64,000 nt of DNA from Cochliopodium minus (taxonomy: Eukaryota; Discosea; Himatismenida; Cochliopodiidae). Positions 9,542-22,370 of the stretch are shown here, piece after piece. The stretch is taken from positions 1-64,000 of the forward strand of contig JAMYWO010000128.1 of NCBI GenBank assembly GCA_024220525.1, read 5' to 3'. A program made the translations under genes and the position numbers. The notes under the pieces were generated by a model that saw nothing but the letters and a program-made list of their open reading frames with translations, searched no databases and was not told where the DNA came from. Each line of letters starts with the position of its first letter. Within the stretch, counting starts at the first letter, position 1.

Positions 9542-9761
9542 ACTAAAATTCAATTAAAATTGTTATCATATTCAAATAATTTACCAATTGGAAAGATCCT
9601 TTAGATTCAATTTTTCAAATATCAACGAATCTTAAAAGAGATTAAGTTATAATATTCTTTAGCTTTTGATTTACTCAAACTTTTGGGCAATAAAGGATAT
9701 ATCAATTGGAAATGTTTTATTTTCAGCTTCATTTTTATTATAAATCTATGGAGAAGAATTG

Positions 9762-9776
9762 AAAAAAAAAAAAAAA
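9762..9776 (+). promoter_or_regulatory. oligo(A) leader abutting the start codon
   Basis: Fifteen A residues precede ATG 9777 of the IRE1-like gene. A short upstream ORF (ATG at 9748, four codons) ends just before the tract. Confidence 0.6.
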
Positions 9777-12700
9777 ATGAAGAATAAAGAAATAAAGTTA
9801 ACTGATAGAGATGAATGTTCGAAAATATGGAAAATTACTAATCCTGAATTACCTGTATTCAAAGATGAAGATGGAGAAATAAATATCTCATATTTGACTG
9901 TCTTGAATGAGAATGCGATCAAAATTTCAAAAGAAAGAATAGAAATGGTAAAAATATTCACAAATATTTCAAGTATATCCTCATAATTTTCCTGAAATTT
10001 TTTTTGATAGAAAAATTTTTCCATGAGTGGATGGAGATTTAATTATTATAAGGATGATGAAAAGAATATTATCTTGGATGAAGCTAAATTATACGAGAGA
10101 TTAGAGAATCAAAATTTTAATTTTAATACCAGAAAATTATGCCATTTTCTTTTAATGATTCAGCAGAGATTAAATGAATATATAGGTAAATAAATGTGAT
10201 AGATTCATAAATAATTGCTAATTATTAAATTTATTTAGGAAATTATTTGTTAGCAAACGTTGATAAATCGAATGATATCAACCTCAACTTTTTCAAGGCA
10301 ATCAATAATCTCAAAAAAAGAAACTTCAAAGAAGCAGAAGAACACTTCAAGTTAAGCATGGCGAATTTTGAATTTGAAAGCACAGTAGGACTGGCTATAA
10401 CAAACTATTGTCTTAGAAACAACAACAAAGAGATTTCAAAACTGACAAACAAGTTTGAAGAAAGCGACATGTCTTTGGAGTTGATATCTCACTTACTTTG
10501 CTACGAGAAGATTGAGCTGCTCATCAAAAAGGAATACCATGACAATACTGCATTAGATTTGTACCCTGGAAATGAACAAGCAATAGCTCTATTGGGTCTT
10601 TCCTCTTTGTTATTGTTAAATAGAGACAACACTATCGATGAATCTGTCAAAATGTCCAAAATTTACATTAAGGAAAACAAAGAGACAATATTCCATGGCT
10701 ACTTGTGGCTTTTTGGGGAGCTCTTTTGGATCTATGATGATAAGATGGAGGCATGTAAACTTTTGTTAAAAGCTTTCGAGCAGTCCACCTGTTTGGATTT
10801 GGTCAGTGAGTCTGCCAGGATTCTCGCCTGCTTGTGGAGAATGTGCGAAGGAGTTTCCAAAAATGAAAATTTAGATAAAATTCTCAAGGGCTCTTTTATC
10901 ACCAAACAAGAAGCTGTTTTGTCATTAATTTCTGTTATTCCCGAAAAAAGAATTTGTGATTGGTTTTATTTTTTGTCAAAGAGGTTTGATCAAGTTTTTT
11001 TTTCATTCATCTTTATTAAATTATTTTCTCATTTTTTTTAATTTTTTTTACTTCAGAAACTCACTTTGTGAAGGTGCCACCACCCTCCTTGAAAAATGTT
11101 TTATTGGATGTAAAAAGTTAGGGAAACATTTCAGTAATGTAAAAAGAAACACAGTCATGTTCGCATTGCACCTTTCCAAGTGCTACCTAGAAAAGTCCAA
11201 ACACTCCTTTGAGCAAGCTTCAGAAAGCCTCAACAATGCCATGAACATTTTGCCTTTGCAAAACCAAAAATATTTTCCTTTTTACCCTTTATTAGATCGT
11301 CAATCTTATTTGATGAACTACAAATCGATCAGCAAAAACAATTTTGCTACCAACCTTGAGGAGTCTTTGAATGAGCCTTACATTCTCTTTTCTCATTATC
11401 TCACTGATCATGTTTTACCTTTTACTCAGTCCAACATTGATCTCTTTGAGATTGCTACCGATCAGAATTACATGGGTGTCTTACTTTTTGTTTACTTAAA
11501 GCGTCTTGTTTTCTCTAAAAATATCAGGGTTCTTTCTGACAAAAAGGAGAGAAAACAAGTTTTTCAAAAAAAATATTTCAAATTTTTTGAATCTAAATCT
11601 TCTGTCATCAGGAAACATCTCGCTGTTTGCTTCAAAAGCATTCAAAACTTGATTTACCAAAATATTTTGGGAGAGATCATATTCATCTTCTTCAAGTACT
11701 GCATCCCGCTTAGATTTGTTTCTCATTCCAGCACCTTGCAAGACTTGACAGATGTCATACTCAATATTTTACAGCCGTCTTCTTTCAAAGAAAGCAATTT
11801 TAACAACATCAATACAGACAATCCTTCTATTAAAGTTTTTGTCGAATTTGGTAAGAATTTATTTTTTTAAAAAAAAATTTTGTTTAGTTTATTACTTAAT
11901 CATTCTTTCATAGTCTTACTCATGAAAAACTTGTACGAAAAATTATTCGATGTTAAAAGTGATCCCAATCACGAAACCCTCTTTGGAGATTTTCTTTCTT
12001 CGGTTCAGGATTGGGTTCAAAACGAAGAAGAATTTTACACAGACATACTCGAAGAGGCGTTTGGGATCACCACCCTAGAGATTTACTCCTTGATCATCAT
12101 CCTCATTGGATCCGTCACTCCCTTTAAAAAAATTAAAAAAATATTCGATGATTTTATACTTGTTGATCACAACCACATCTTGGTCAAAATCCTCTACAAC
12201 ATCTCCGAGTCTTTGTCCAACGACAATTTTGAAGAGACATTCACCACTTTGATGGAAGATTTCACGCCAAAATCAAACTATACTTTCATCCAACTCTTTT
12301 CATTGAATCTGATGTATGATACTTTCTTTGCCACATCTGATAGCCATGATAAATCTATTGTTACAAGTAAAAAAATTCTTTTGGATTGTTTCCCTTCTCA
12401 TCAATTCAGTCATATTGATGCTTACTTCCTCTTAAATGAAGTGTCCAAGCTTTTTGTAAAGTTGTACAAATTGGATGAAAGCCAAGATGAATTTGCAGAC
12501 ATGCTGTTCCCTTTCATTTTCAATCAAAACTTTTTTCCTATTTATTGCTACAAACAAAGTAATTTTGAAACCTTTTTGAACCTCTTGATCAGGTTTTGTG
12601 ACATGAACAAGATCGAACAAGTGAAAAAAATTAATACGTTGCATTTCCTTGATTCCAGCATTTCCACAAAAATTCAAGAACTCCAAAAGGAAAAAAGACA

Positions 12701-15700
12701 AAAAGAACTTTTAAGATTAAGAGATGAGGAAAAGAAAAGAACAGAAGATCAAAAGCTTTTGGAAGATAAAAGGAAACTCAAAGAAGATGAGAAAAAACTT
12801 GAAGAAAGGAGAAGGGAAGAAGAAAAACTGAAACGCATTGAAGAACAAAAACTGAAACGCATTGAAGAACAAAAAAGATTAGAGGAGGAAAAGAGATTAG
12901 AAAAGCAAAGACGCATCGAAGAGCAAAAGAAATTGGAGGAACAAAAGAGACTGGAGAAACAAAGACGTGCTGAGGAAAACAAAAAGATAGAAGAGCAAAA
13001 AAGATTGGAGAAGCAAAAGAAGTTTGAACTCATTCAGATTGAAAAACAAAAGAAACTTGAACAACAAAGAATAGAAGAGGAAAAGAGAGTGGAAGAAGAG
13101 AATCTTAGATTAGAAGAGGAGAATCGTAGGGCTGAAGAGTTGAAGATTCAAGAGAACTTTAGGAAATTGGAAGAAGAAAGAAAAAGAGAAAAGATGGAAA
13201 AGAAAAGACTCAAAAAACAGCTTCTTAAAGAAAGAAAGTTGGAGGAACAAAGGAGATCGGCTGAGGAACAACAAAAAATTGAGGAGGAAAAGAGATTGGA
13301 GGTGCAAAGTAAAATTCAACAAGTCCCAAAGAGAAATCAGAAAAAGAAAAGCAACATTAATGATAACAGGGATACTGAAACAACCTTTATATTAAACAAT
13401 ATTCCCATCAAAAAAGTGAAAAGCAAAGCCAAAAAGAATGCAAATAATGCTCAACACAACAATAAATCAAACACCCATCAACCCCAAGAAAAATCCTTTG
13501 ATGCCAATTCCTTCTTTCAACATATGAAGAACAATTCCAACAACAAAAATCAGAATGAACTACCTCCTGGCATCAACATCTCCTCCACCAATGCGATCGA
13601 AATCGATCCCAGTATCGATTATATCGAATTAGGTGAGAAAAACAATCTGCCATCACACTTGGATCTCAACAATCATTATGCACCACAGTTAAATCCCAAC
13701 AGAGGATACGATCATCTCAATATGATCAACCATAATAATTCTCTCCCCAACAATAACAATAATATCCTTCCCCAATACTTCCATCATGATACCAATCCCC
13801 TCAATTATCCCAATCAATTTCATCCCAATCATGTGCCCCTGATCAATCCTTACCTCGACCCCAATCTCCAACACAATCCCCTCTCCTATCCCATCAATCA
13901 TCCTCATCTCATGCATCATCATCCCCACATGATGTATATTCCACAACCCAATCCAATCACCTCACTAATCAATAACAATAATCTCAACAATTCCAATTTA
14001 AATAATCTCAACAATAATCTTCACAATAATCTTAATAATCTCAACAATAATCTCAACTATCCTAATTTAAATAATCTCGGAGATATCAATCCTAATACAA
14101 ATATTATGGAATCTGAAATTTCCGCTCCCAATCAAATCAACAACAGCAGCAATAACACCTCCAAAAAAAACAACACTAAAAATTCAAACAATATAAACAA
14201 TACAAACACAAATATTACTAATAATACAAATATTAATAAAACAAACAAATCCACGAGCATAATTCCCAAAAGCATCATCACAAACAACACAAAAACAAAC
14301 AAAAATATTGTTTCTAACAACAATGACAATAAAAACAATAACAATAATGACACTAAGAATAATAACATTAATAATAACAATAATAACAATAAAAATAATA
14401 TTAATAATAACAATAAAAATAATATTAATAATAATGATAAAAATAACATTAACAATAATAACAATAAAAATAACATTATTTTCAAAAACAACAATGGAAC
14501 AAACAGTATTATTAATAACAACGGAAGTTATGAGAATAGTTCCTCCTCGGGAAAAATCAAAGTTGTCAAAAGGGAAAAGGTCATCAGGGTCGGTAAATTC
14601 GAAATCTTCAAAGATAAAATCCTTGGCAAAGGAAGTTCCGGCACTGTCATCTACGAAGCCAAGTTTGAAAAACAGGTCGATTGCGCAGTCAAAGTAACTT
14701 TAATTTTATTTTTTTTTATTTTTTTATTTTTAATTTTTTTCATTTTTTTTATTTTTTTTTTAATTTTTCAATTTTCAATTTTATTTTTTTTAATTTTATA
14801 TTTTTTAATTTTATATTTTTCAATTTTATTTTTTTAATTTTATTTTTTTTAATTTTATATTTTTTAATTTTATTTTTTTAATTTTATATTTTTTTCAATT
14901 TTCAATTTTATTTTTTATTTTTTATTTTTTATTTTTTATTTTTTATTTTTTATTTTTTATTTTTTATTTTTTATTTTTTATTTTTTTAATATTTTTTCTT
15001 TTTATTCTTGAATATTTTTTTTTTAAAAGGTTTTGAACAAGTTGCATTGGGGAGAAAGTATAAGTGTGGAACTCAACCACTTGATCCACATTTGCATGGA
15101 AAGAGACGATTTACCCGTAACAATAGTGAAGTACTTAGGCAAAGAAGAAGACGAGGAACACGTTTACATTGCTCTCACCAAATGTTCTCATTCGTTGCTC
15201 TACTTTGTCACTTCTCCCAAGATGCATTTTGACAATGAATTTTACAAAGTTGAAAACTGTATTATTTACTTTTGTTTCATTTGAAACAAAATATATATTT
15301 TTCCAATTTTTCAATAATATCATTTTAATTGATTTTTTCTTTTATTCACTTTATTTATCTTATTTATTATATTTTTTTGTTTTTTTTTTGTACTATTTTA
15401 TTTTATATTTCTCCAATTTATTCATTTTTTTCATTTTGTTTTTCATTTTTTTATTTTTATTTTTTTATTTTTATTTTTTTTCACTATTATTTTTGTTTTC
15501 GAAGGCTTGTTGGATGTTTCTAATGCTTTGAATTACCTTCACTCCATTCGTATCATCCACTTGGACGTGCACCCCAGAAACGTTTTGTTGTCATTGGATC
15601 ACAAACGTTGGAAACTGACTGACTTAGGGCTCAGTAGAAAATTGGACGAAGATGTATTTTTGCTTATTTAAAACAATTTAAATTTAATTCACCTAAATTA

Positions 15701-16624
15701 TTTTTTAAATTTTTTTTTTTTTATTTAAATCTTATTTTATTAGGTATCTTCGTTCACTTTGGGAGGAGGAAATTATTTTGAACCTTCAGGGGAGGGTGGT
15801 TGGCTACCAAGAGAAGTTCTAAGAGGAGATAAAAAGACAAGTAAAGTTGATGTTTTTTCTCTTGGTAAATTATAATTTAAATTTTATTTTTAATTTTTAT
15901 TTTTAAAACTAATTTTAATTAAATTTTCTTTTTTATTAGGATGCTTGTTTTATTATGCGATTACAAAAGGAGATCATCCTTTTGGAATAAAACACGTGAG
16001 AACTGCTAATATTTTCAATTCCAATAGACCTCCTTTGCTTGCAATCTCTGATCCCTTGTTAAAAGGTTTAATAGGTCTTATGTTGGAACATGATCCTAAC
16101 GATAGGTTGAGTGTTGCAGAAGTCATCAAACACCCTTACTTTTGGAACAGCAAACAAAAACTCAAATTCTTCCAAGATGTCAGTAATTTATTGAATGTAG
16201 ATAATCCATTAAGACAGTTTTTGATTCAAAGATTTCCTCTTTTAAACAAACCTGTAAAGAAACCGCCTTTTTTCATAAACTTATAATCTTTTTTTTTTTT
16301 TTTGAAACAGTGGTACAGCAGTCTGGATCAAGATTTGTGGTTTCATTTAAATAGCAAGTCCAATTATAACGTACAATCCACCATTGACCTGATCAGGGCC
16401 ATTCGAAATGTGAATGAGCATTGGAATGAAATCAGATACAAAGTAAATATTTTTTATTAAATATAAAATCTTAATTTAATTCTTTCTAGGATTTCTCTCA
16501 AGAATTGTTCCAAGGAAAGAGGAAAGGATTTTGGAATTACATAAATGTCATCTTTCCAAACCTCCTTAATGATGTTTGGATTGCTATCTATTTAATAGGA
16601 TATTTGGACAAAATATCAAAATAA
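9777..16624 (+). CDS. IRE1/RNase L-type kinase-KEN protein with TPR-like N-terminus, coiled coil and poly-Asn region (Irl-like)
   Basis: Eleven exons (9777-9947, 10011-10185, 10239-10983, 11057-11850, 11914-14693, 15030-15258, 15505-15653, 15744-15864, 15940-16253, 16311-16443, 16491-16624) sum to 1,915 codons. Order of parts: helical TPR-like repeats (for example FKAINNLKKRNFKEAEEHF); a Glu/Lys/Arg coiled coil at about 890-1110; a long Asn-rich stretch at about 1110-1510; a kinase domain (LGKGSSGTVIYEAKF, CAVKV, IIHLDVHPRNVLL, DLGLS); and a C-terminal KEN RNase domain (STIDLIRAIRNVNEHWNEI, then GFWNYINVIFPNLL). The KEN Arg-Asn...His triad of IRE1 and RNase L is present. There is no signal peptide or membrane helix, so it is cytosolic or nuclear, unlike canonical IRE1. 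It resembles the soluble Irl proteins of Dictyostelium. In the kinase, HRDLKPxN reads HLDVHPRN and DFG reads DLG, so phosphotransfer is doubtful while RNase activity looks possible. Confidence 0.85.
12690..13320 (+). repeat. coding repeat for the charged coiled coil of the IRE1-like protein
   Basis: Degenerate GAA/AAA/AGA-rich units encode EEQKRLEKQRRIEEQKK-type heptads within exon 11914-14693. Pure reading frames on the opposite strand in this stretch (Ser/Phe-rich) are a by-product of this composition and are not genes. Confidence 0.7.
14694..15029. repeat. low-complexity T-rich intron with (ATTTTTT)n array
   Basis: This 336-base intron of the IRE1-like gene, between the kinase beta-3 exon and the next, is nearly all T and A with a clean heptamer array around 14920-14990. 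It is among the longer introns in the window, and its length seems to come from repeat growth. Confidence 0.8.
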
Positions 16625-16700
16625 TAAAAATTAAAATTAAAATATTAATTTAATTAAATCTTGTATCGAAAATAAAAAAAAATTTGAGAAAATGTTCCGA

Positions 16701-19035
16701 TTAGTTTGTGTAGTCCCATTCGACAGTGCTCTTTCTGACAATAGCTGTCTCAATGTTAACTGATTCAACTTTGAGACCATTAGGCAATTTAGGAGAGATA
16801 TAACTCAACAATTCGGACTGGAAAAAAAAGAAAGTTGTAAATAAAAAGATGTTAAATAAAAAAAAAAAAAGGTTACAGAGGCAACATTCGAGTTTTCTTT
16901 GAGAACAACATTAATTTGATAAGAACCATTAGAGTCCATGAAAAAGTAAGCCTCGGTGACGTGATCATGGGAGAGCATCAACTCCTCAATGTGGGAAGGA
17001 TAGACAAAAGAGTTTTTGAACAAAAGAGCGTTGTCGGAATTGTCATAAATTGTAAACCCGTTCTTTTCTACCTTTGCAATGAGTTTGGTGCGGAAGAAAT
17101 CTTGATCATCATATTGCTTGATGAGGGAAGGGTTGACTAAATAAATTTTAGTAAAAAAAAAAATTGTTTTAAAAATTTAATTTAAATTTTGAAAAAAAAA
17201 ATGTTTACGATGTGAAGAGACAATGTTGGGTCCCTTCAACAAAAGTTCTCCAAGCTCTCCATCTTTAACGGAAAGACCAGTTTTTGGATCGATGATCTTG
17301 GCTTCTACATTTGGGAGGAGTTGACCAGAAGAAGTGGAATTGAAAGGACTAGCAACGGAATCACAGAATGAGATACCAGAATGTTTATACTATTTAAAAG
17401 AAAAGTAATTAATTTTTAAAACGTTAAAAAAAAACTTTCTAACCTCACCATAACATCCCAAAATGACAGTTGGTGATTTGAAGAGATTGGTGAGCTCACC
17501 ACGAGAGTGTTTGGACATGGTGAGAGGGGAGGTGAGGAGCAAGTATCTCAAAGAAGATAAGTCTCCGGCTTGGTATGACAACTTACTGTACAAAGATGGA
17601 GGCAATGAACTAATTGATACCTTTTTTTCCAATAAAATAAATCTGATTTAATATTTTTTTTAATATATTCAAAAAAAAAAAGTTTATGGAGATATTTATA
17701 TTTATATTTTGGAGATTCAAGATTATTTTATTTTTGAATATTTACCTTAAAATGAGCAACATGTTCGATAAAATTATCTTTATTGATAGGAGGTAAGATG
17801 ACAATAGTGGAGCATTTATAAAGAGGGAAGTTCATGAACATTTGAAGACCGAAAATGGAGGAATAAGGAGCAGAAACGAGAAAGACATCTTCTTGGGTTA
17901 TCTTATCACCAAAAAAGCTGTCCAATTGATGGATTTGAGCGACAAGATTTTGATGTGTGTAAGAAATTGGTGTATTGTTCTCATCAAAGGCTATGAGAGC
18001 CAAATCTATTTTAGGATTGATGTTGATGACATGGGTGGAAGGGCTCTTGGATGGATTTGAGATCACGATATCTGTTCCTTCGATTTTGTGCTCGAATCCT
18101 TTGCCATCATTCATGAACAAATCGACAAATTTGGTTCCTTCGTTCGTTTGGCTCACATCCTTTTGATTTTTTTTTTCGAGATATTGTTATTGCATTTAAT
18201 AAATAGGTTTTGATTATATTATATTGGGTTTGGAGGAACTAAGGTAAAAATTTGAAATATATTCTTTTTTTTGCTTACCAAATAAATGATAAATTCACCA
18301 GTATTTCCTCCAACTTTATCTGCTGCATTTTTGGCATTTACAAACATATTATTTTTGTGCAATGTGAAAATGAATCTAGGCTTGGTGATTTTGTATTGAT
18401 TATAAAGTTGTACTTCGTCAAGTTTCAAAAGAGTTGGATGCACCACACCTCCCAATAAGATTACAGCATGGAAGATCAAAGCATATTCATGAAGATTCAA
18501 GAGATAAAGAGATGCAACATCACCTTTTTGAAATCCTTTATCAAGAAGACCTTTTGCTAACTGACATATAAAAATATGAAGTTGTAATTATAAAAATAAA
18601 AAAAATTTAATTAACCTTAAATACACCCCTTGTAAATTGAGCGTATGAAATAGAAATGGATTTTGTCAATCCTCTGATGTATGCATTTTTTTTCTTGATC
18701 TGATTCTTTCTGGCATTTGTCAAAATACAATCAGTTATACTGGTATTAGGGATATCCAAAGATGGGGTGATGCTTTTATGGATGGTTGGATTTTTATCAA
18801 CAGATAATTTTTCATTTAAAACGATAGTAGTCGAAGATTTGTTTGTATTTTTATTGTTTTCTTCATGTTTTTCATTATTATTATTCTTGCTATTCAAAAT
18901 TTCTTTATATTTCTCATCCCCTGGATATATTTTCTCAATAGAAATTGTTTTTGATCCATTTGGAAGTACAACAAAAGCATCTTCCACATTCTTACCCTTA
19001 AGGGTGATTCTAATTATCATCTCTTCGTTGCTCAT
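16701..19035 (-). CDS. ANL-superfamily (acyl-CoA synthetase / 4-coumarate-CoA ligase fold) protein lacking the catalytic motifs
   Basis: Seven exons (19035-18616, 18560-18279, 18159-17746, 17620-17444, 17389-17209, 17136-16877, 16817-16701) give 616 residues. An N-terminal extension of about 100 residues (MSNEEMIIRITLKGK..., then an Asn/Lys-rich linker) precedes the ligase fold. Landmarks of the fold are SISISYAQFTRGVFKLAKGL, YLLNLHEYALIFHAVILLGG, SSLRYLLLTSPLTM, DPKTGLSVKDGELGELLLKG and IEELMLSHDHVTEAYFF. The functional motifs are gone: the phosphate loop SSGTTGxPKG reads DENNTPISYTHQNL, the TGD of motif A8 reads RTK, the hinge DR is absent, and the C-terminal SGK catalytic lysine is replaced by STVEWDYTN. 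The exons are intact and conserved in structure, so this looks like a maintained pseudoenzyme and not a decayed gene. Function unknown. Confidence 0.78.
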
Positions 19036-19237
19036 TTAGGTCCTAAAATAGGAATATAATTAACGTAAATAAAAATAAAATATTTTTTTTTTACTTGATA
19101 AAAATCACAAATAAATTTTTTTTATATTTTATATTTTTTCATAGTGAGATGGAACTTGAAATATAAAAAGATAAAATCAAGAATGAGAAAATGGATTAAT
19201 TCTTGCAGAATAATAAAAGAATCAAAATAAAAATTTA

Positions 19238-20747
19238 TTAAATTTTTTTTCCATACAAACTATCAATAACTGTTTTAACTGTATTTCCAAAAGCCCTTCT
19301 GACATTTTGAATTTGTTCATTTGAAGTGTTTGGGTAAACTCTGTTTGTGTGGAAAATAGTGATAATTTCATTGACAGGATCACCACACATCAAAGTACCA
19401 GTGTAACCAATGTGCATATAAGTTTGAGGAGACAAAAGGTTACCACAATCCAAACTCCAACCACAATCGAAAGCATCAGGATCGTTTGTGTTCCAACCGA
19501 GAGCTCTCGAACTTTGTGAATGGTTGTACTCTTTGTGAAAAAGGTCCAAGGTGGTAGCATTAAGTGCGAAAAGATCAGGTTTCTCAGGAGGATACATTTG
19601 CCTTATCATAAAGTTGTAGGTATCATCCAAAGTAGAAAAGACACCAGCATGTCCTGCAATGCCCCCCAAAACAAAAGCGTTTCCATCTGAAACTTGTCCT
19701 TGCATGACACCCTCTCTATAATAAGAAGTAATATTCCACGTAGGTGCGCAATTTGGCCATTTCTCTTCAGTAGGAAGGAATCCGGTGTTGGTCATATTCA
19801 AAGCTTTAAAAACATATTTGTTGACATATGTCTCAAAGTAACATTGATAATTTTCTCTGGTATTTCCTGGATGGTAACACTCTTTTCTTAATTCACTTGG
19901 TTGAACATATCCAAAATTTTGGGCAAGATTACCAACCACATACATTAATGTGATTAAGCTGAGATCGGAATAAACATACTTTGAACCTATTGGATTTATC
20001 AATGTTTGATTGAGCAATCCTTCAAATAATCTGCTTTGGCATTCGAATGATTCGGGAGGTGCATGCATTGTGTTTTGGGGGCATGGAAATTTTGGATCCC
20101 AAAAATTGGGTGTTGGATCTGGAGGGAATCCAGAATTGTGAAGTAAGCCTTTTTATTTGGTATTTAAAATTTATTTCATATATTCGTTTCTGAAACTTCT
20201 TACAATTCAATATAGTTATTGGACCCTTTCCATATTGTGCGAAATCTTCTCCTAAATACTTTACAATGGTATCATTAAGTGATATTTCTCCTCTTTGATA
20301 GAATTGAGCAATCGCTTGAGTTGCTCCCAAAACTTTGGAACAGCTGGCCATATCCCATAATGTATTATAGGTCACTGGAGGATTATAATTATTTCTGGGA
20401 GGATTTTGTCCATATGTAAAGAACCCAAATCTATTTTTATACACCATTTTCTAATTATATTTATAAAATACCTTTATATAAAAAAAATGATTGTTATCAA
20501 ACCCCTTTATATCCTAAATTTGATTGAATGAGCAAAATTCAATTAGTTTCAATTTTTCCAATTTACCGACGGCAGCAACACATCCTTAAAAGGAGATGAA
20601 TTAATTTTGAAAAAATTAATAAACGGAAAAAAAAATACCAGGGAAGGTATGATTCTTAATCGCATCCATCAATAAAACATCAACTGATGTCCAATCAAGT
20701 GAATAACAAATTAATATAAAAAAAGATAGTAAAAAAAGCTTCTTCAT
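19238..20747 (-). CDS. secreted beta-lactamase-like serine hydrolase (class C / CubicO type)
   Basis: Five exons (20747-20639, 20584-20567, 20513-20503, 20450-20204, 20148-19238) give 431 residues. A signal peptide MKKLFLLSFFILICYSLD is followed by TFPGCVAAVGYKGKMVYKN, the usual opening of this family. The catalytic SxxK is SCSK within WDMASCSKVLGA, the Tyr motif is YSD in YVYSDLSL, and the third motif is HIGYTGT, where relatives have HTGFTGT. In eukaryotes such proteins act as esterases, amidases or transpeptidase relatives on secreted substrates; the substrate is not predictable. Exons 2 and 3 are only 18 and 11 bases long, and both are needed to keep the conserved frame. ATG follows a 15-base oligo(A) tract. 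Confidence 0.82.
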
Positions 20748-20802
20748 TTTTTTTTTTTTTTTGAAATAGTTTTATATTTGCTTTCGAAAAAAAAGAGGTT
20801 TT

Positions 20803-22370
20803 TCATTTTTCATTTCTATCTTTCTCTTGATCATGTTCATCATCCAAAAGATTTATATCATGATTTGGGTCATTCTTTACAATTGTAACATTTAAATTGA
20901 CACTTTGTTTGCCTTTTGGATGATTTTTCTTTCTTTCTCTTGCCATCTCTCTTCTTCTAATATCTTTTACTAAAGAATCATGGGCCTTTTGAAAAATGTT
21001 ATTCTTCTCAAGAGAAAGAATTGAAGCTCTTTTCAAACACAACAAAGATATGTCTGTATCACTTGAATAAGTGGCCAACAAACCAAGAGCTCTCAAGTTG
21101 AAAGGATCTAATTTTACAGCTCGGTTGGCTAAACTTTCTGCTTTTTTTTTCTGGTGTTGCACATCAAAACTAAATTTGGCGTAACTGCAAAGATTATCAA
21201 CATTGTTGTGATCATTTTCATAAGCTCTCTGATACATTCTTGAATTAAAATGTGAATATTGATCTAGAAAATTGAGTTATAAAAAATTTACTTTTCAGCT
21301 TTTTGGGACCTTCCTTGTGATTCAAGAAATTGAGCATATCTAGAAAAAGAATAAGAATCAAATGGAGCATTTTGAAGAGCAATCTTGTAATAATTGTATG
21401 CATTTTCTAAATCCTTTACAGACACCAAATAATCGGCATATATGATGAATGCTCTCGAGATGGGATTCCTCCTCTTCAACAAGATGGAAAAATAGTGAAG
21501 TACTTTACCTTCCAGTTTTAATCGGATGCATTCTTCAGCTTTTTGAAGGTATAATGAATTTTCTCCATATTCAAAAAATTTATCCTGAAATAATTCTTTT
21601 CTATTCATCTCTATCTTTCTGAATTCAATTGGATTTTCAATCTTGATTGGCAAACGGGTAAAATTAGGAAAAGGTGAGAATTCAATATCACTATCATAGT
21701 TGATTCTTTTGAATTGCTCCAAAGAGATCCCTGCCCTCTCGTTTGTATTGACAGAAAATATTCTTGTTATGCTTTTGATACTCTTTTTGTTTTCGGCAAT
21801 TGATGTGGGGATAAAAATCTTGTTGTTAATCAAAAAATTAGAGAACATCAGCCTTAATCTGACATATTTTGATTTATTTTTGTAAAGAGCAACAATGAAG
21901 GAGTATCTAGAGTTGTATTTTTCATAGATCACATTGATCAATCTATTCGATAGCTCAATATTGAATCCCTTGTATCTCAATTTGAACAAATCTTGAAAAT
22001 CTTTGGCAACAAGAACCTTGGTTGAATTTTCTCTGTAATTATAAGCAGTTTCATTTTTTGACAAATTAGATTGCTTTTTTTCTATTTCAAAACAATTGTT
22101 GGACTCGTCCCAAAGATTGGGATATGTTTTTGAAGCCAAAATCTTTACTATTTTTTATATGAATATATTTTAGAGATAAAAGTATTTTATATTTATATAT
22201 ATTGAACCTCCACTAAATGCTGAATAAGGAACTGGTATGATGAAAAAATTTGCTTTGTCATCCCCTTCTGTCAATAATCTCATTTCCAAAGCTGTAAATT
22301 GTAAGCTATTTTGTGTGGGGGCTACAAAAAAATTTGTGTTTAAAATATCTGCTGGATGATTGAAAAACAT
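20803..22370 (-). CDS. TPR-repeat protein of unknown function
   Basis: Three exons (22370-22208, 22147-21292, 21238-20803) give 484 residues. No signal peptide or membrane helix is visible. The C-terminal half carries TPR-like helices: FIIYADYLVSVKDLENAYNY, SYSFSRYAQFLESQGRSQKA, DNLCSYAKFSFDVQHQKKKA and AVKLDPFNLRALGLLATY. The tail is basic then acidic (RRREMARERKKNHPKGKQ, DDEHDQEKDRNEK). The N-terminal half is not recognised. A scaffolding role is the most one can infer. Confidence 0.7.

Noticed and set aside
12749-13033. Minus-strand Ser/Phe-rich open frame
   Set aside because: It is the antisense of the GAA/AAG-rich coiled coil in the IRE1-like gene; the plus frame continues through and carries the conserved domains.
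14132-14521. Minus-strand Leu-rich open frame suggesting membrane helices
   Set aside because: It is the antisense of the AAT/AAC repeats that encode poly-Asn.
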